Positions 1-12,863 are shown, counted from the stretch's first letter. The stretch is 64,000 nucleotides of DNA from Typha latifolia (GCA_019914945.1 CM034112.1:6766001-6830000), one strand, 5' to 3'. Notes: a model not told the origin generated them from the letters alone. Numbers and translations are program-made.

Positions 1-448
1 CAAATTTTCTTCATCTCTTCCCTGTCTTTCATGTCGCAAGCAATAAAGTCAAGGTTCCATCTCCCTCCCTGTATTCTCTACACAAGCTAAGGTTCTCTTT
101 GTTAAGAAACATAGTCGCATGCAAACAATCAAGGTTTGTTATCTTAACTTTAAATCTTTTTTATTTTTGTTTCTTTTGTCTTTTGTTACATTGTTTTACT
201 TATTTGTATTATGGTTCGTGGAGAAGGATTTTTGTTAGGGATTTGTTTACATTTTTCAGTAATAAATTTCTATTAAAATTTCCAATAATGGATTTATGTT
301 AAGAATTTATGTTCCGATGCATTTTAAAGTAAGGTTCCCTATTTTGTTATGTATTTCTTTTAAGTTTTCTCAGTGTAATGGGTTTTATAGTTATGTGCTC
401 TTATGTGATGGATTTCCAGTGGTATGTATTCTTATGGTTGTATTGTAG
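1..448 (+). other. Probable 5' leader of the MULE, with a putative 5'-UTR intron
   Basis: No protein is recognisable here. The stretch is T-rich, and TTGTAG sits directly before the ATG at 449, which looks like a splice acceptor ending a 5'-UTR intron. This is inference from position and base composition. No terminal inverted repeat could be tested because the left end of the MULE may lie outside the window. Confidence 0.3.
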
Positions 449-769
449 ATGGAAAATAGCTTTGTTGATGTAAGAATTTATTATGGAGGTACATGGAGGA
501 CAAATCAACAAGCATTGCTACCGAAATATGTGAATAGAAGGCAAATTAACTTTGTAATGAAACAAGACTACTCTAATTTCAAAGATTTGTATGAATATAT
601 TAAGACTGAGTCGAAGTTAGAGTACAAGTATAACATGCACATTTGCTAAAAGATGTTGAGAAAAAGAAAACTTATGCCACTCTATCCACAGATTATGATG
701 TACTCAACATGATTGATGAATGTGAAGCTTAAAAATTTGTTGACATATATGTTGTGGCTAATGAGGAGC
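449..769 (+). pseudogene. MULE transposase, N-terminal fragment
   Basis: The frame from ATG 449 reads 66 residues with a start (ENSFVDVRIYYGGTW) like the N-terminal domain of plant MuDR-type transposases. It stops at 647. A frame encoding a KKTYATLSTDYDVLNM-like stretch continues to about 770, so at least one stop or shift is present. It is cut at about 770 by the LTR of a gypsy element. The rest of the transposase resumes at about 10,535. The assignment rests mainly on continuity with the clear MULE core downstream. Confidence 0.55.
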
Positions 770-1540
770 TGATACACCTCGTTAGAGTCTTTTCTTATTG
801 CGTTAGTTATTTATTTTCATTAAAATAAAATTTCTATAGGTTGTGTTCGAACGTGGAGGGGTCGTGTTCGAATGCCCTTGCGAACGCCTGCATTAGGTTC
901 TCAAATACAGAGGACACAAAAAGCGCGTTTGAACGCCTGCATCGCGTTCGCACATTCAGAGAACGTCTTTTGTGCGTTCGAACGCGATCAACGAGATTGC
1001 ACTAGGATTAGAGTTAGTTATTGTATTAGGGCTTGTTGGCTAGCCTCTATAAAGGTGTGGATGACAGGCAAATTTATTATGCTATTAGATTATTGATTTC
1101 TTGTTTCCTATCTTCTCTCTATTCTCTCTCCCTCCTCCCTCTTCACCAACTTTCCACCTCAACCGTTAGCAAGGTCTCTCCTAACTTCTAATCTCCGTCG
1201 TCTGTCGAGTCCTCCCTCTTCTTTGGGATCTCGACCACTTTTTCCCCTTTGTCTATATCCCTTCACCTAACCCTAACATCCACTCCACCCATCACCACCA
1301 CCATCACCTGCATTCTTTCATATTTTCGTCCTAGTTGTTGTTCGAATTTGCAGATGGCATAAATACTAAAATTGCAGATAAGGGAGTTACGGATCTAATC
1401 CACTTAGTTTCATAATTTTCTAACTATAGGAGAAGATTTGGTGAATATTTTCCCACGACTGCATGGACTGATTCTTGTAATAAATTCAGACCTTGAAGGA
1501 ATCATTCCGTAGCCTATCTTTTGGTACTGTAACCCCATCA
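770..1540 (+). repeat. Chromovirus-1 5' LTR
   Basis: It begins TGATACACC and ends ATCA just before the primer binding site. It aligns over most of its length with 9,679-10,534, for example the shared block GTTAGAGTCTTTTCTTATTG near the start. It includes a cluster of GTTCGAAC-like palindromes at about 844-990 and a CTATAAAGG TATA-like box near 1,047. The 3' copy has about 90 extra bases around 10,187-10,275, or this copy lost them. Confidence 0.85.
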
Positions 1541-1543
1541 ATT

Positions 1544-1555
1544 TGGTATTAGAGC
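1544..1555 (+). promoter_or_regulatory. Primer binding site (initiator tRNA-Met type)
   Basis: TGGTATTAGAGC lies three bases after the 5' LTR. It differs by one base from TGGTATCAGAGC, the tRNA-iMet complement used by many plant LTR retrotransposons. Confidence 0.8.
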
Positions 1556-1579
1556 TAGGTGAATCTCAGACCTCTATTA

Positions 1580-2384
1580 ATGGTGGAAACAAGGAAGATG
1601 ATATCAACAAGGAGACCAATGGAGAGCACACCGACAAGGGAAAACTCAACCCATGATAACCCTAACCGTGAGGCCGATTTCTTTGGAGCGACCACGGCTG
1701 AACCGAGTCAACCAATGTCCATGGGTGTGAATATGAGCTTGGCGGATGAACTTAGGGGCATGTTCCAAATATTGCTGGATAGAGTTGACGCAATGCAAAA
1801 GGATCACAATGATTTAAAAGAATATGTCATGAACCGATCGGCTTCATCATCTCCTCGACGACGATCGATACCTCAAGAAGGACCAGCGGTGGGACCACAC
1901 TGAACTGATACCCCACATGTCCAGGTGCAATATGTTAGTGTCAATAATCCTCTTTTACCTATGCCTACACATTATCCCCCACCTTCGATACAAAACTCAA
2001 GACCGACGGTGGTGGAAACCGAGAGGTGTGCGTCACTGGTGTGCTTCATCGACGAGGAGGATTGGCACTTTAAGGATGAGGTTGATTCCTTCAAAGATGG
2101 TGATGGACGTGCTTGAGGATTTAGAGAAGGAGATCAACATGCACAAATGTTCAGACCTAAACTAAGGATCTTTCGCGAACCCGACAATGCTATTTAGGGG
2201 AGAACTACATGCTTGGACTTTCTAAAATTCTAATGAGGTGATCCAACAGATTGGGTGTTTCAAGTGGAACAATACTTTGATCGTCAAGAGACAGACGAGG
2301 ACGCAAAGGTTCAGATGGCAAGCTTTCACCTCCAAGGAACGATATTATATTGATATTGATAAGTTATTTGTAGTAGAGGGTTTA
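1580..2384 (+). pseudogene. Chromovirus-1 gag, N-terminal part
   Basis: ATG 1580 starts a frame of 107 codons (VETRKMISTRRPMESTPTR), stopping at 1,903. The gag frame then continues with stops and shifts to a VQMASFHLQGTILY segment near 2,310-2,350, which matches the conserved gypsy gag core HLQG-A-W. The expected Trp positions are TGA stops. It is cut at 2,385 by a Tekay-like LTR; about 100 or more codons of gag do not reappear on the other side, so insertion was accompanied by deletion. Confidence 0.7.
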
Positions 2385-5351
2385 TGTAACGCCCTCACCG
2401 GCAACGGGCACGTGCACGCCCATGAGCCCACATGGCATGCGCAGCGCACGCGATAGGACGGGCGGGGCCCGTCACGCACAAATACTCTCCTTTACACATA
2501 CAATCATGACATCATCAAATACTACCTGCTAACATATCCATGATCACATAACCCATCCCAATTAAATTATATTATTAACCAAATAAACCTGTTAACATAT
2601 GAATATCCCAATCCACAATAATATACATTAAACCACTACATAATCTGGCAGGACCCACACAGGCCACAACAAACCATCAAAATACAACTAAAATGACTAA
2701 TATAAGAGTACACTATGATTCGACATGTATTATACAATTCATTGTCTAATACAACAGAGTACAAATATCAAATACTAGTACAACTCAATTTCTATATAAA
2801 CTATCATCTATACCGTCTCACATCTATAGCTCACATCATCATCGCTCTAAAATATCTTCTCAAGATATCTCAAGTCGCTATCACATACCACATATCTGAG
2901 GGGTTAGAAAAAAAATAAAGAGTCATGAGCAAAAGGCTCAGTGAATAGACCTTACCCCGAATCAGTGATGTCAAACAGAGAGTAAATCATATACTGAATA
3001 ATATGAATAAAAAAGAACATCATGTCATGAATGAGTATATGAATGTTCCTTAATAATACATAAATAAAAAATAGATAACATGTCATGTCATAACTGATAA
3101 AATATATAATCCTCGACAATGTATAAATAAATCTCCATGTCATACTATCTATTAGATTCTAATGTAAGGCCAACGACCTCAGACGTAAGGCCAATAGGAT
3201 CACGACTATGTCGAGCGATCAATCATCTACCAAGTGCGTCCTAACCCTTGCGCCCACTCGAGTATCCTCATGCTTTCTATCAACTATCCTATCAATCACA
3301 TTTCATGCTTTCCTTCTAAATGACAGATCAAATGCATATATCCAATACGATAACAAGTCAATGCATAACAGGAATTTAGGTATAATAGGAATCAAGAGTA
3401 AATGATGCAATGTAGTCTCCAACTGTATCGTCAACACATGCATAATCATGCTACAGATCAACTCGGTATATAATCATAATAGTAGAATCATCTCTAATCA
3501 TCTCTATATATATCACCAATGTACTCATATCCCAAATCAGCATAATCAAATGCATGATAAAATATGCTCGACTGAAATTATCTCTAAATAAAATCATATA
3601 ATCATGCTGAAGGCCAAGACATGCATGTACATCATATATACTATAACCTAATTTGAGAAAGATATCTAGGGGATAAGACTACTCACATCTTATCAGAAGA
3701 CTCAACACACATATCACTCGGGTCCATCAATCAACCGCCACTCGATGCTGCTGAGATCCTCGGGGTCTCAAATAACGGGGTTCAGAGTTTGAAAATGTTT
3801 AAGTAACATAAAGTTAGTTGTTTATCTGATTATAATTCGTTCGAGTAAAATATGATATTTTATTAGGTTTAATATTGATTAGATTTATATGATAAATTTA
3901 ATTATGGCAATATTAATATGCTATTTATATTTATTTAATAAAATCCTAATTTGGTAAGTATAGAAATAAGTATATAGTAATTTATCTCCTTTTTATAAAT
4001 AACCAAGACGACTATATATATATGATTTAATAAAAATATAATTATAGAATAATATTATTACTAGTTATTTTATAATACTTACTCTTATTTAACTAATCCT
4101 AGATTATACATAATAATCATTATCCTATTATACAAAAATAATATGCAATTCTAGTATTCCATTTTATACAAACTATTATACAATACTAATATACTAAAAA
4201 TAGACATATATAATATAAGTTAAATATAAATATAAGACCATATATTCACTAATAAATAATAACTAAAACTCTAAATAAATTTATAGGCAATATTTATAAT
4301 CGTAATTAATTAATAAATTATTATACTAAAATGCTTAGTAAAATTATATTAGTTATAAATTATCAAAATAATAGACTATGTTACTTATCATTAGGAAGTA
4401 ATTATATATAAAAAAAATATAATAATAGTCCTCTTCCAACACTGTCTGCTACACAACAACAGGAGGAGGAGGGCCAAGAATGGAGAAAAAGAAGAGAGGA
4501 AGAAGAAGAGAAAGAAAGAAAGAAGAAAGAAGAAGAAGAAGAAGAGAAGGAGAAGGAAGGGAGGCTCACCTAGGCTGCGGCCATGGCGGCGGCGACGGCG
4601 ATAGCGATAGTGACGGCTGGCGTTGATAAGAGAAGGGAGAGAGCTCAAGAGAGAGAGAGAGGTGATAGAGAGAGAGGAGGGTAAGAGAGAGAGAGAAGGT
4701 GGTGCGGCGGCGACAACGGCGACAACGAGAAGCCGTTGGCGAGGAGAGAAAGAGAGCGGTGCTAGAGAGAGAGAAAGAGAGGAGGGTAGAGAAAGAACGA
4801 GGGAGTTAGAGAGAGAGAAGATGGTGAGAAAGGGAGAGGTGATAGAGAGAGAGAGGAGGGTAAGAGAGAGAATGAGGGAGTTAGAGAAAGAGAAGGTGGT
4901 GCGGCGGCGACGACGGCAATGGCGACGGCGGTGGTAGGCCGACGTTGGCAAGGGAAGGAGAGAAAGAGAGAGCTCGAAGAGAGAGATCGAAAGAGAGAGA
5001 GAGATTTAGAGGGAGAAAGAGAGAGGTAGTGAGGGTGGTGCTGCGGCGGCGACGGCAGCGACGGCGACGCTAGAGAGGTGTCGGCAAGAAAATATGTGAG
5101 AAAAGAGAGAGAGAGAAGGAGAGAGAGATATATAAAGAGAGAGAGGGAAGGCGGTGGAGGAGGGGGAAGGGCGGCGACTGCGGTGGCGGCGGGGCCCACC
5201 ACAGCTAGCTGGTCCGGCCCGGTTGGCCGGGCCGGCAGTTGTGGGCGCACGTGGTGCCCCCAACACATGCCCACGTTGCATGGCACGAGCTTGTGCCATG
5301 GAACACCAATATATATATATATATATATTTTTTTTTTTTTTGGTTATTACA
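2385..5351 (-). repeat. Tekay-like gypsy LTR (copy A), minus strand
   Basis: The 2,967-bp block starts TGTAACGCCC and ends TTATTACA as read here. On the minus strand it starts TGTAATAACC, the usual start of Tekay/Del LTRs, directly after the purine-rich tail at 5,352. It shares the block GTGAATAGACCTTACCCCGA (2,941-2,960) with copy B; the reverse complement of that region is in the 50-57 kb copies. It holds a GC-rich promoter-side part at 5,160-5,280 and a long GA-rich tract at 4,460-5,150. Long open frames in that tract are low-complexity artefacts. Confidence 0.85.
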
Positions 5352-6080
5352 TTTTCCTTCCCCCTTACGAAAATTTCGACCCCGAAATTTAAATCACACT
5401 GGTATTGTAAGAAAATCTACATATCTAGTTCTAGTACATTCTAATCAAATCGACAATTGCACAATCTTACTTTTCACATCTATAACTTATACCACTACAA
5501 GTAACCCCCTTACAAAAATTAAATTTTCTAGATCTAGGTTAGTCAGGTAATCACATAAACATTACTAATACCACTTGTATGCGGGAAAGCTTAAATTCAT
5601 TCTGCAATATAAAATGTGTCGTCATCTATTAACTGAATCATATTTTACTCCAAAGTACCTCAAGCTGTCCTAATTTATCACTTTTTTTTTGCTAACTACA
5701 ACAATACCTATGATAATATGATACAACCTGTTTAAGTAAATTATCTTTAATCTACTGAATATATACTCCGATCCCAAACATACTCAATGGATTATTCCTC
5801 AATACTATCACTAATAGCAAGTAGAACGATAAATACAAGTTATTTTGAGAATATCTGAAAGACTTAACTCATACTTCTCTTTCTAATAAATAATGTCACT
5901 AATCTAAACATACTCAACATCATCCGATATCCTCATAAAATTTAGGCAATAGCACAAAGTCTCTTATTTAAAATGCACTGCTCATATGCTTAAACCATTT
6001 TACAAATTACTAGATAAATCAATATAAGAGCTTACACCTATCCATATAAGACTACCATATCTGAAAGACTACTTCTTTCG
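5352..6080 (-). mobile_element. 3' internal tail of the Tekay-like element next to LTR copy A
   Basis: On the minus strand, AAATTTCGGGGTCGAAATTT and then an AAGGGGGAAGGAAAA polypurine tract lead directly into the LTR, the typical 3' end of Tekay chromoviruses. The remaining 650 bases are AT-rich and contain no recognisable coding. The end at about 6,080 is set by where chromovirus-1 gag resumes. There is no second LTR, so the element is truncated. Confidence 0.65.
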
Positions 6081-9000
6081 ATGTTAGAGGAGGCACAAGA
6101 CCCCCCCATTCGAACTCTCACACCTGCATAGGTGGAGGAGCGAAGAGCGAAGGGCTTTTGCTTTCGATGCAATGAACATTTCACCCCTAGTCATCGGTGT
6201 TCCAAACGAATCAGGAGTGTGATGCTCATCGATGGTCTTGAGGAGGATGATGAGATTGTTGATGATGGAGAGTGTCCAAAGGAGGTCCATGAGGAGGCTA
6301 TTGAGGAGGGCGCGGAGGAAGATATCTAAGCTGAAATATCGATGCATGCATATTCGGGTACTTCCACGCCGAGGACATTACAGGTAGACAGACTCGTTAG
6401 AAAGCATTGTGTGCACATCCTCATCGATTCTAGGAGTACACAGAACTTTCTAGACCAGAGGTTAGTGAAGAGATTGGGTTTGGATGTTGAACCGACCACG
6501 GGGTTTGACGTTGCTATTGGAGACGGCACAAAGCTTAAGGCGGAGAGCTTGTGTCGCTGGGTCGGTATATGGGTGCAAGGATATGATATTATTGTGGACT
6601 TGTATCTGTTGGCGTTGCGAGGAGTAGACATTGTTCTTGCACTCAGTGGTTACAAAGCTTGGGACCCGTCACTTTTGATTTTCGGAGCATTTGGATGAAA
6701 TTTAAGCAAGGGAACAAAGATGTGCGGCCTGATGGCATTCGATCTCCGTCGATTTCTACGATGCAACCTATGGTGGGGCTGCCATATGTGAGTGATTTAT
6801 CCTATCTTCTTCAGCTAGGACCAGCAGGAGATGAACCTAAAATGAGTCTAGACACTACCATCAAGTTATCTAATTTATTAGACAAATTTGCTGGACTGTT
6901 TGAGGAACCAAAGGAGTTGCCACCAAGAAGAACGGTGGACAACCACATAGAGATTGTGCCTGGGGCTGCACCGACGAATGTTAGGCCATATTAGTACCCA
7001 CATGTGCAAAAAGAAGTTATCTCCAAGATAGTAACCGAGATGTTGGAGCAAGGCCTCATTCAACCAAGTCATAGCTCATACTCATCCTCCGTGCTATTGG
7101 TGTAGAAAAAGGACGGGAGATGGCATTTTTGTGTCGACTATCGGGCACTAAATGCTATTACTGTTAAGGACCGGTATCCCATTCTAGTTATAGAGGAGTT
7201 GCTGGACAAATTTGTAGGGGCGACTATATTTAGCAAGCTTGACTTGAGGGCCAGGTACCATCAAATTAGAGTTCACCCAGCGGATGTGCATAAGACTGCA
7301 TTTCAGACTCCAGACGGGCATTACGAGTTCCGGGTGATGCCTTTTGGTCTCAACAATGCTCCGGCTTTCAAGGCTTCATGAATAATATATTTCGGCCTCT
7401 ATTGCGAAGGTATATCTTGGTTTTCTTTAAAGACATTTTGGTGTATAGCAAGACTGAATTGGAGTATTAGAGGCATTTGGAGAATGTGCTGAATTTGTTG
7501 AAGTAAAACCAATTGAAGATCAATAAGTCCAAGTGCCTAAAGGAAGTACCACAAGTAGAGTATTTAGGCCACATCATCTTAGTAGAAGGTGTAGCGGCGG
7601 ATCCTCAAAAGGTAGCATGCATGGCGCTTGGCCTATTCCTACTACTACCACTAGATTGTGAGGATTTTTGGAGCTTACCGAATATTATCGCCACTTCATC
7701 GCCGGGTATGGCAAGATCGCTGCTCCTCTCACTTCTTTGTTGAAGAAGAACTCTTTAGATGGACGAATTAAGCCACTACAGCCTTTGAAAAACTGAAAAC
7801 AACAATGACGACGGCGCCCGTTTTAGCGCTACCGGACTTCACCAAAAAGTTCATTGTGGAATGTGATGCATCGGGTGTTGGTATAGGAGCTGTACTAATG
7901 CAAAGAGGATGTCCCATTGCCTTTTTTAGCAAATCTTTATCATAAAAATCTCAGCAATTATTGACTTACGAGAGAGAGATGTTGGCAATTCTGCATGCGG
8001 CGATAAAGTGGAGGCCTTATTTGATCGATAGGCGATTCATTATCCGAACCGATCAAAGGAGCCTTTCATACTTTATGGGACAACATATACACACTCCCGC
8101 ACAACAGAGATAGGTCACAAAATTGTTAGGGTGTGATTATGAAATCCAATACAAGAAGGGAACAGAAAATAGAGCGGCGGATGCGCTACGCGCCAACCCG
8201 ACACCGCCGAGCTTGCAGCCTATTCTTCTCCTACCTTTCCCTTCCTTGATGAGCTGAGGTATGCATGTACATCTGGCCCAAATATTTTGAGATTGTTGCA
8301 GGAGGTGTTGGATGATCTAGAGTGCTATCCAGAGTTGGAGAATCAAGGCGGTTTGCTGCTAGACCGTGGATGCATTCGAGTGCTCGCAATGATGGATTGT
8401 GGCAAAAATTGTTGGAGCACTTCCACCAAACTCCAGAGGCTAGTCATGAGGGTGTCTTGAGGACTTATAGGAGGATATCTCAGAGTTGCACGTGGCCAGG
8501 ATTGAGACGGGATGTGAGAAGTATTGTCCATGCTTGCGAAGTTTGTTAAAGGGCGAAGGCAACAACATTTAAACGGCAGGATTACTTCAACCTTTACCTA
8601 TATCGAATCGTGTTTGGAAAGACATTTCTATGGATTTCATAGAGGGTCTTCCGCTGATACGTGATTATTTTGTTATCTTTGTGGTGGTTGACAGATTGAG
8701 CAAGTATGCACACTTTTTGGTATTGTCACATCCATTTTTAGCCAAATCAGTGGCTGGAATTTTTGTTAGAGATGTTGCTCGATTACATGGCATGCCACGC
8801 ATGATTATCTTAGATCGTGATCGTGTATTTATGAGCGACTTTTGGACTGAGTTTTTTAGATTACAAGGGACTCGATTAAACTTTAGTTCGGCCTACCATC
8901 CATAGATGGACGACCAAACCAAAGTAGTAAATCGATGCATTGAGCAGTACTTGAGGTGCTTTGTTGAGAGATGCCGAGACGATGATTGGAGTTCTTACCG

Positions 9001-9663
9001 TGGGCAGAGTGGTCTTACAACACCGCCTACCATAGCAGCATTAGCATGACTCCATTTGAGGTGGTGTATTGATGCACGACTCCGACATTACGCGCTTATG
9101 ATCTAGTGGCATCTGCAAATTAGACGGAGGTGGACTTAGCTTTAATGAATAGAGACGCCACATTGAGGAGGTTGCATGCCCATCTTAAACTTGCTCAAAA
9201 TCGCATGAAGCAAGTTTATGATCATAGCCATAGGGAGCAGGAGTTCGACATCGATAGTTGGGTGTTTATGAGGGTGCAACCATATCGACAGGTGACCTTG
9301 TGTCCGATGCAAAACTAAAAGTCAGCACATCGCTACTTTGGTCTGTTTCGGGTGTTAGAGCGTATTTGTCCGGTTGTATATCGTTTGGAGCTGCCGGTGG
9401 TGTCGAGAGTGCATCCTGTCTTTCATGTTTTATTGCTGAGGGAGCGGATTGGAGATAATGAGGTCGTTGGATTAGTTCTACCGGAGCCATTGGAGGAGAC
9501 ATAGATCGTAGAGCTGGTTCATGTATTTGCTAGGCGCCGACGACGACATGGTAGCATATTAGAGATGGAGATTCTAGTCGAGTGGCTTGGTAAGCCATCC
9601 GATGAGGCGACCTGGGAGTTGGAGACTAATATCTTGGAGCGTTTCTCCAACTTTACACCTTGA
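6081..9663 (+). pseudogene. Chromovirus-1 gag-pol pseudogene
   Basis: Visible in order: gag CCHC knuckle CFRCNEHFTPSHRC (about 6,159-6,200); protease (about 6,400-6,560) with IDSRST where IDSGST is expected; RT (about 7,000-7,740) with [15 protein letters not shown] and FFKDILVYS in place of the YxDD box; RNase H (about 7,850-8,200) with [14 protein letters not shown]; integrase zinc finger (H-H-C-C, about 8,410-8,550); integrase core (about 8,625-9,060) with QTKVVNR where the catalytic Glu is normally present; and a chromodomain-like EILVEWLGKPSDEATWEL (about 9,566-9,620). Several stops and shifts break it. Protease, RT and integrase active sites are each altered, so the copy is dead. Confidence 0.9.
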
Positions 9664-9678
9664 GGAAGCATGGTAGGC

Positions 9679-10534
9679 TAATACACCTTGTTAGAGTCTT
9701 TTCTTATTGCATTAGTTGTTTATTTTCATTAAAATAAAATTTTGCAAATACAAGTGGGGAAAGCGTAGTGGGCTACGCCTATATCAAGTTCGCAAATACA
9801 AGAGGACGCGAAAATGCGTTTGATTATAGTTGGGCGTGTTCGAACACGACGTTCGAATGCCTGCATCGTGTTCGCATATACAGAGAATATCTTTTGTGCG
9901 TTCGAATGTGATCGGGTGCGTTCGAACACGATTGACGAGATTGCACTAGGATTAGCGTTAGTTATTGTATTAGGGCTTATTGGCTAGCCTCTATAAAGGT
10001 ATGGATGGCAGCCAAATTCATTATGCTATTAGATTATTAATTTATTGCCTCCTATTTTCTCTCTATTCTCTCTCCCTCCTCCCTCTTCACCATCCTTCCA
10101 CCTCAACCATTAGCAAGGTCTCTCCTAACTTCTAATCTCCCTTGTATGTCGAGTCCTCCCTTTTCTTTGGGATTTCGACCACTTCTTGGAAGCTAAAGCG
10201 AAAGTTGTTGAAAGCCGTCTGAAGGGCGCTGTGGGTCTACCTTCGCCTTCTCCACTTTCATCTCCATAATCATCCATAACCCTAACATTCACTCCACCCG
10301 TCACCACCACTATCACCCACATTCTTTCGTATTTTCGTCCCAATTGCAGTTCGAATCTGTGAAGGGAATAAATATGAAAATCAGAGAGTTATGGATCTAA
10401 TCCACTTAGTTTCATAATTTTTTTTGACTATAGGAGGATATTTGGTGAATATTTTTCCATGATTATGCAGACTGATTCTTGTAATAAATCCAGACCTTGA
10501 AGGAATCATTTCATAGCCTATTTTTTGGTAATCA
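9679..10534 (+). repeat. Chromovirus-1 3' LTR
   Basis: It begins TAATACACC (5' copy TGATACACC) and ends ATCA. Near its end it lacks the CTGTAACCCC found in the 5' copy. It carries the same GTTCGAAC-like palindrome cluster at about 9,836-9,950. The many differences between the two LTRs point to an old insertion, but I did not compute a divergence. Confidence 0.8.
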
Positions 10535-12863
10535 GGAATATAATCCTTCTGCTAGTAATAATGGACAGCAAAGTGAGTAGCCTCACTATTGTGATGATGT
10601 TGGGGGTTATGCTGGAGAGACTAATGTTGGTTATCTCTTTGATAGTGATGTGGATATAGCAAGTGACATTACAGAAAAGTCTTCTGATGGCATTATGGAA
10701 GAGGCCTACATGACGATATAGATGAAGATGATAGCTCATCCGAAGATGTGGAGAATTTTAGGATTCACGCATATGAAACAGAGAAGCAGAAATCATCTAT
10801 GATAGTTGGTAATTTATATGATAATGTGTATATGTTTAGAGATGCTCTCTAGGATTACGCAATATGCAACCATTTTAAAACACATTATATCCATAATGAG
10901 AAACACAGGGTAACAGTTAGATGTGCTAAACCTGATTGTAGTTAGAGGTTGCATGCATCAAAGTTACAAGGTGCCCAGTTATACAAGTAAAAAAGGTGAA
11001 CACACATGTGAGGCTGTTAATGTCTATGTGAACAAAATGGTTACATCTAGTTGCATATGTAATAAAATAATTGATCGGATAAGATTGGAACCTAAACCTT
11101 ACAATCAAAGATATTCGTGCAAGAATCAAGGACGACATCATGTACAGTTGTATTATGCTCTATGGAGAGGAGGAGAATTGGCATTTGAGAAGCTTCATGG
11201 AAATGTGAACAAATCCTTGAGTTTTTTCCTTCTCTTTATAGAGAGCTTGAAGATAAAAATCCTAGCAATACAATTAAGTTGGATATAAACCTAAAAGACA
11301 ATATATGCTTTATTTATTTCAAAGCATGCAGTGATGGTTTTATGGCTGGTTGTAGGCCATATTTAGGACTAGATGGCTGCCACTTGAAAGGGAAATATCT
11401 TGGTGATCTTCTTACAGCAATAGCTTGGGATGCAAATTATGGGATTTTTCCATTAGCATTTGCTGTCGTCAATATTGAGACAGGATATACATGGAAGTAG
11501 TTTCTGGACAATATTAGAGAGGGCCACCGGAGAAGTAGAAAATCTAACCCTAATGTCATATAGGCAAAAAAGTGTGGATGATGCAGTTACTGAGATGTTT
11601 CCAAGAGCTGAACATAGGGTGTGCTTTAAATACATTTATGAGAACTTTAAAAAAAAATTCTTAGAAAAGCAGTACAAGAAACTTATGTGTGGGGCTGCCA
11701 AAGCATACATTCACCAAAAATAGGAAGATGAGATAAAATTACTAGTGTCCAAACCTGTTAGAGAATAGGTTAGAGCACATAATGAAAAGGTAATTATTAT
11801 CTAATGTTTCATTTTTTATTACTATTTCACAGTTTTATTGCTATATATGTCATTTTTTTTACTTTGTAACTATTTACTGCTAGAGAATGCTTTTGATTAT
11901 TGTTTTATTTTTTATTACTATTTCACATTTTCATTGCTATACAATGTTATTTTTTACTTTTGAACTGCTACAAAATTTAATTATTTAGTGTTTCACTTTT
12001 TACTATTAGAGAATGTAACTATTTACTACTAGAGAATGCTTTTGATTACTGTTTCAGTTTTGACTAGTTTGTTTATGAATGCAGGCTCGGACAAGAAGTG
12101 TATATGGCATTACAGTTAAGGTGCATTATTACACTAACTATGGAGTTGAATCCTTTAATAGGTATATCTTGAAAGATAGAGGTCGACTATATGTTTACTT
12201 GATAGATCGTATTCAGCAAAAGATGATGACTCGGATGGAGCAACGTAGAAGGCATGCACAAAGTTGGCAAGACAAATACACATTTACAATCAGAAAAAAT
12301 TTCAGTGGGTTTGCAAGGAGACTGCAAATGCTAGTGTGGTGTATAGATCGGCTAATGAGGAGGCAAAAGTGCAAGGCAAAGATGATTGGTGCATATACAA
12401 GTTATTGTTCAAGCGGAAGATAACAAATATGTGGATTTCCTTGTGTTCAAGCTGCAGGTTTCATCTTATCAATTTGTCAAAATGTATCTGATTATGTAGA
12501 TGATTACTTCACTATTGAGAAGTATCGAGCTACATATGTAGCAAGTATAGCACTACTTCTAGATAAAAAGTGATGGAAAGAACCTAAGTTTAGTCTAGAT
12601 ATTTTTGCTCCATAAAGAAATCAACCTAAAGGGAGACCTAAAAAGAGAGGATTAGGGGCCCGAATGAAAAGTTATTGGCATCTGGACTAATGAGACCTAC
12701 CAAAGTTTGTGGATGATGTGGAGGGCAAGGGCACAATAGAAGAAGTTGCAAAGAGCCAATAGGAGAGAGTGCATTTGTTGGAGCACCTTCTACTTCAAAT
12801 GTAAGAGGAAGAAGTCAAGGGAGGGGTGAAGAAAGTGGTAGAGGGAGAGAATGGAAGAGATAT
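10535..12863 (+). pseudogene. MULE transposase, DNA-binding domain, catalytic core and zinc knuckle
   Basis: A region near 10,790-10,990 reads KSSMIVGNLYDNVYMFRDAL, then RVTVRCAKPDC and RLHAS, like the Mutator DNA-binding domain. The catalytic core at 11,330-11,510 contains GCRPYLGLDGCHLKGKYLG, then LLTAIAWDANYGIFPLAFAV, hallmark MULE motifs including the first catalytic Asp. A probable intron (11,790-12,084, GTAATT...GCAG) interrupts the frame, and the next exon reads YGVESFNRYILKDR. Near 12,700 a C-terminal CX2CX4HX4C knuckle (CGGQGHNRRSC) is visible. Stops, including TAG for the expected Trp at 11,498, make it non-functional. Confidence 0.85.

Larger units (their letters stand above)
770..10534 (+). 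mobile_element. Chromovirus-1: Ty3/gypsy retrotransposon inserted in the MULE
   Basis: Two related LTRs (770-1,540 and 9,679-10,534) flank gag, protease, RT, RNase H, integrase and a C-terminal chromodomain-like segment. A primer binding site follows the 5' LTR. Coding order with integrase after RNase H marks Ty3/gypsy, and the chromodomain marks a chromovirus. The interior is interrupted at 2,385-about 6,080 by a Tekay-like LTR, with loss of part of gag. The flanking 5-mers GGAGC and GGAAT match only in part, so the TSD is unproven. Confidence 0.85.
449..12863 (+). mobile_element. Decayed MuDR-type MULE split by a gypsy retrotransposon
   Basis: Left part 449-769 and right part 10,535-12,863 together hold an N-terminal domain, a DNA-binding domain, the MULE catalytic core and a C-terminal CCHC knuckle, in the usual order. 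The 9.8 kb between them is a chromovirus. The right end is cut at 12,864 by a Tekay-like LTR, so neither terminal inverted repeat nor a 9-bp TSD can be shown. The reading frame is broken many times. Confidence 0.75.

Noticed and set aside
844..990. Heat-shock elements in the GTTCGAAC clusters
   Set aside because: Heat-shock elements need TTC and GAA separated by two bases; here TTCGAA has no gap.
4391..5286. Long open frames on both strands (up to 186 codons)
   Set aside because: They lie in the GA/CT-rich part of a Tekay-like LTR and encode only Ser/Leu- or Arg/Glu-rich low-complexity sequence; overlapping frames on both strands are equally long.
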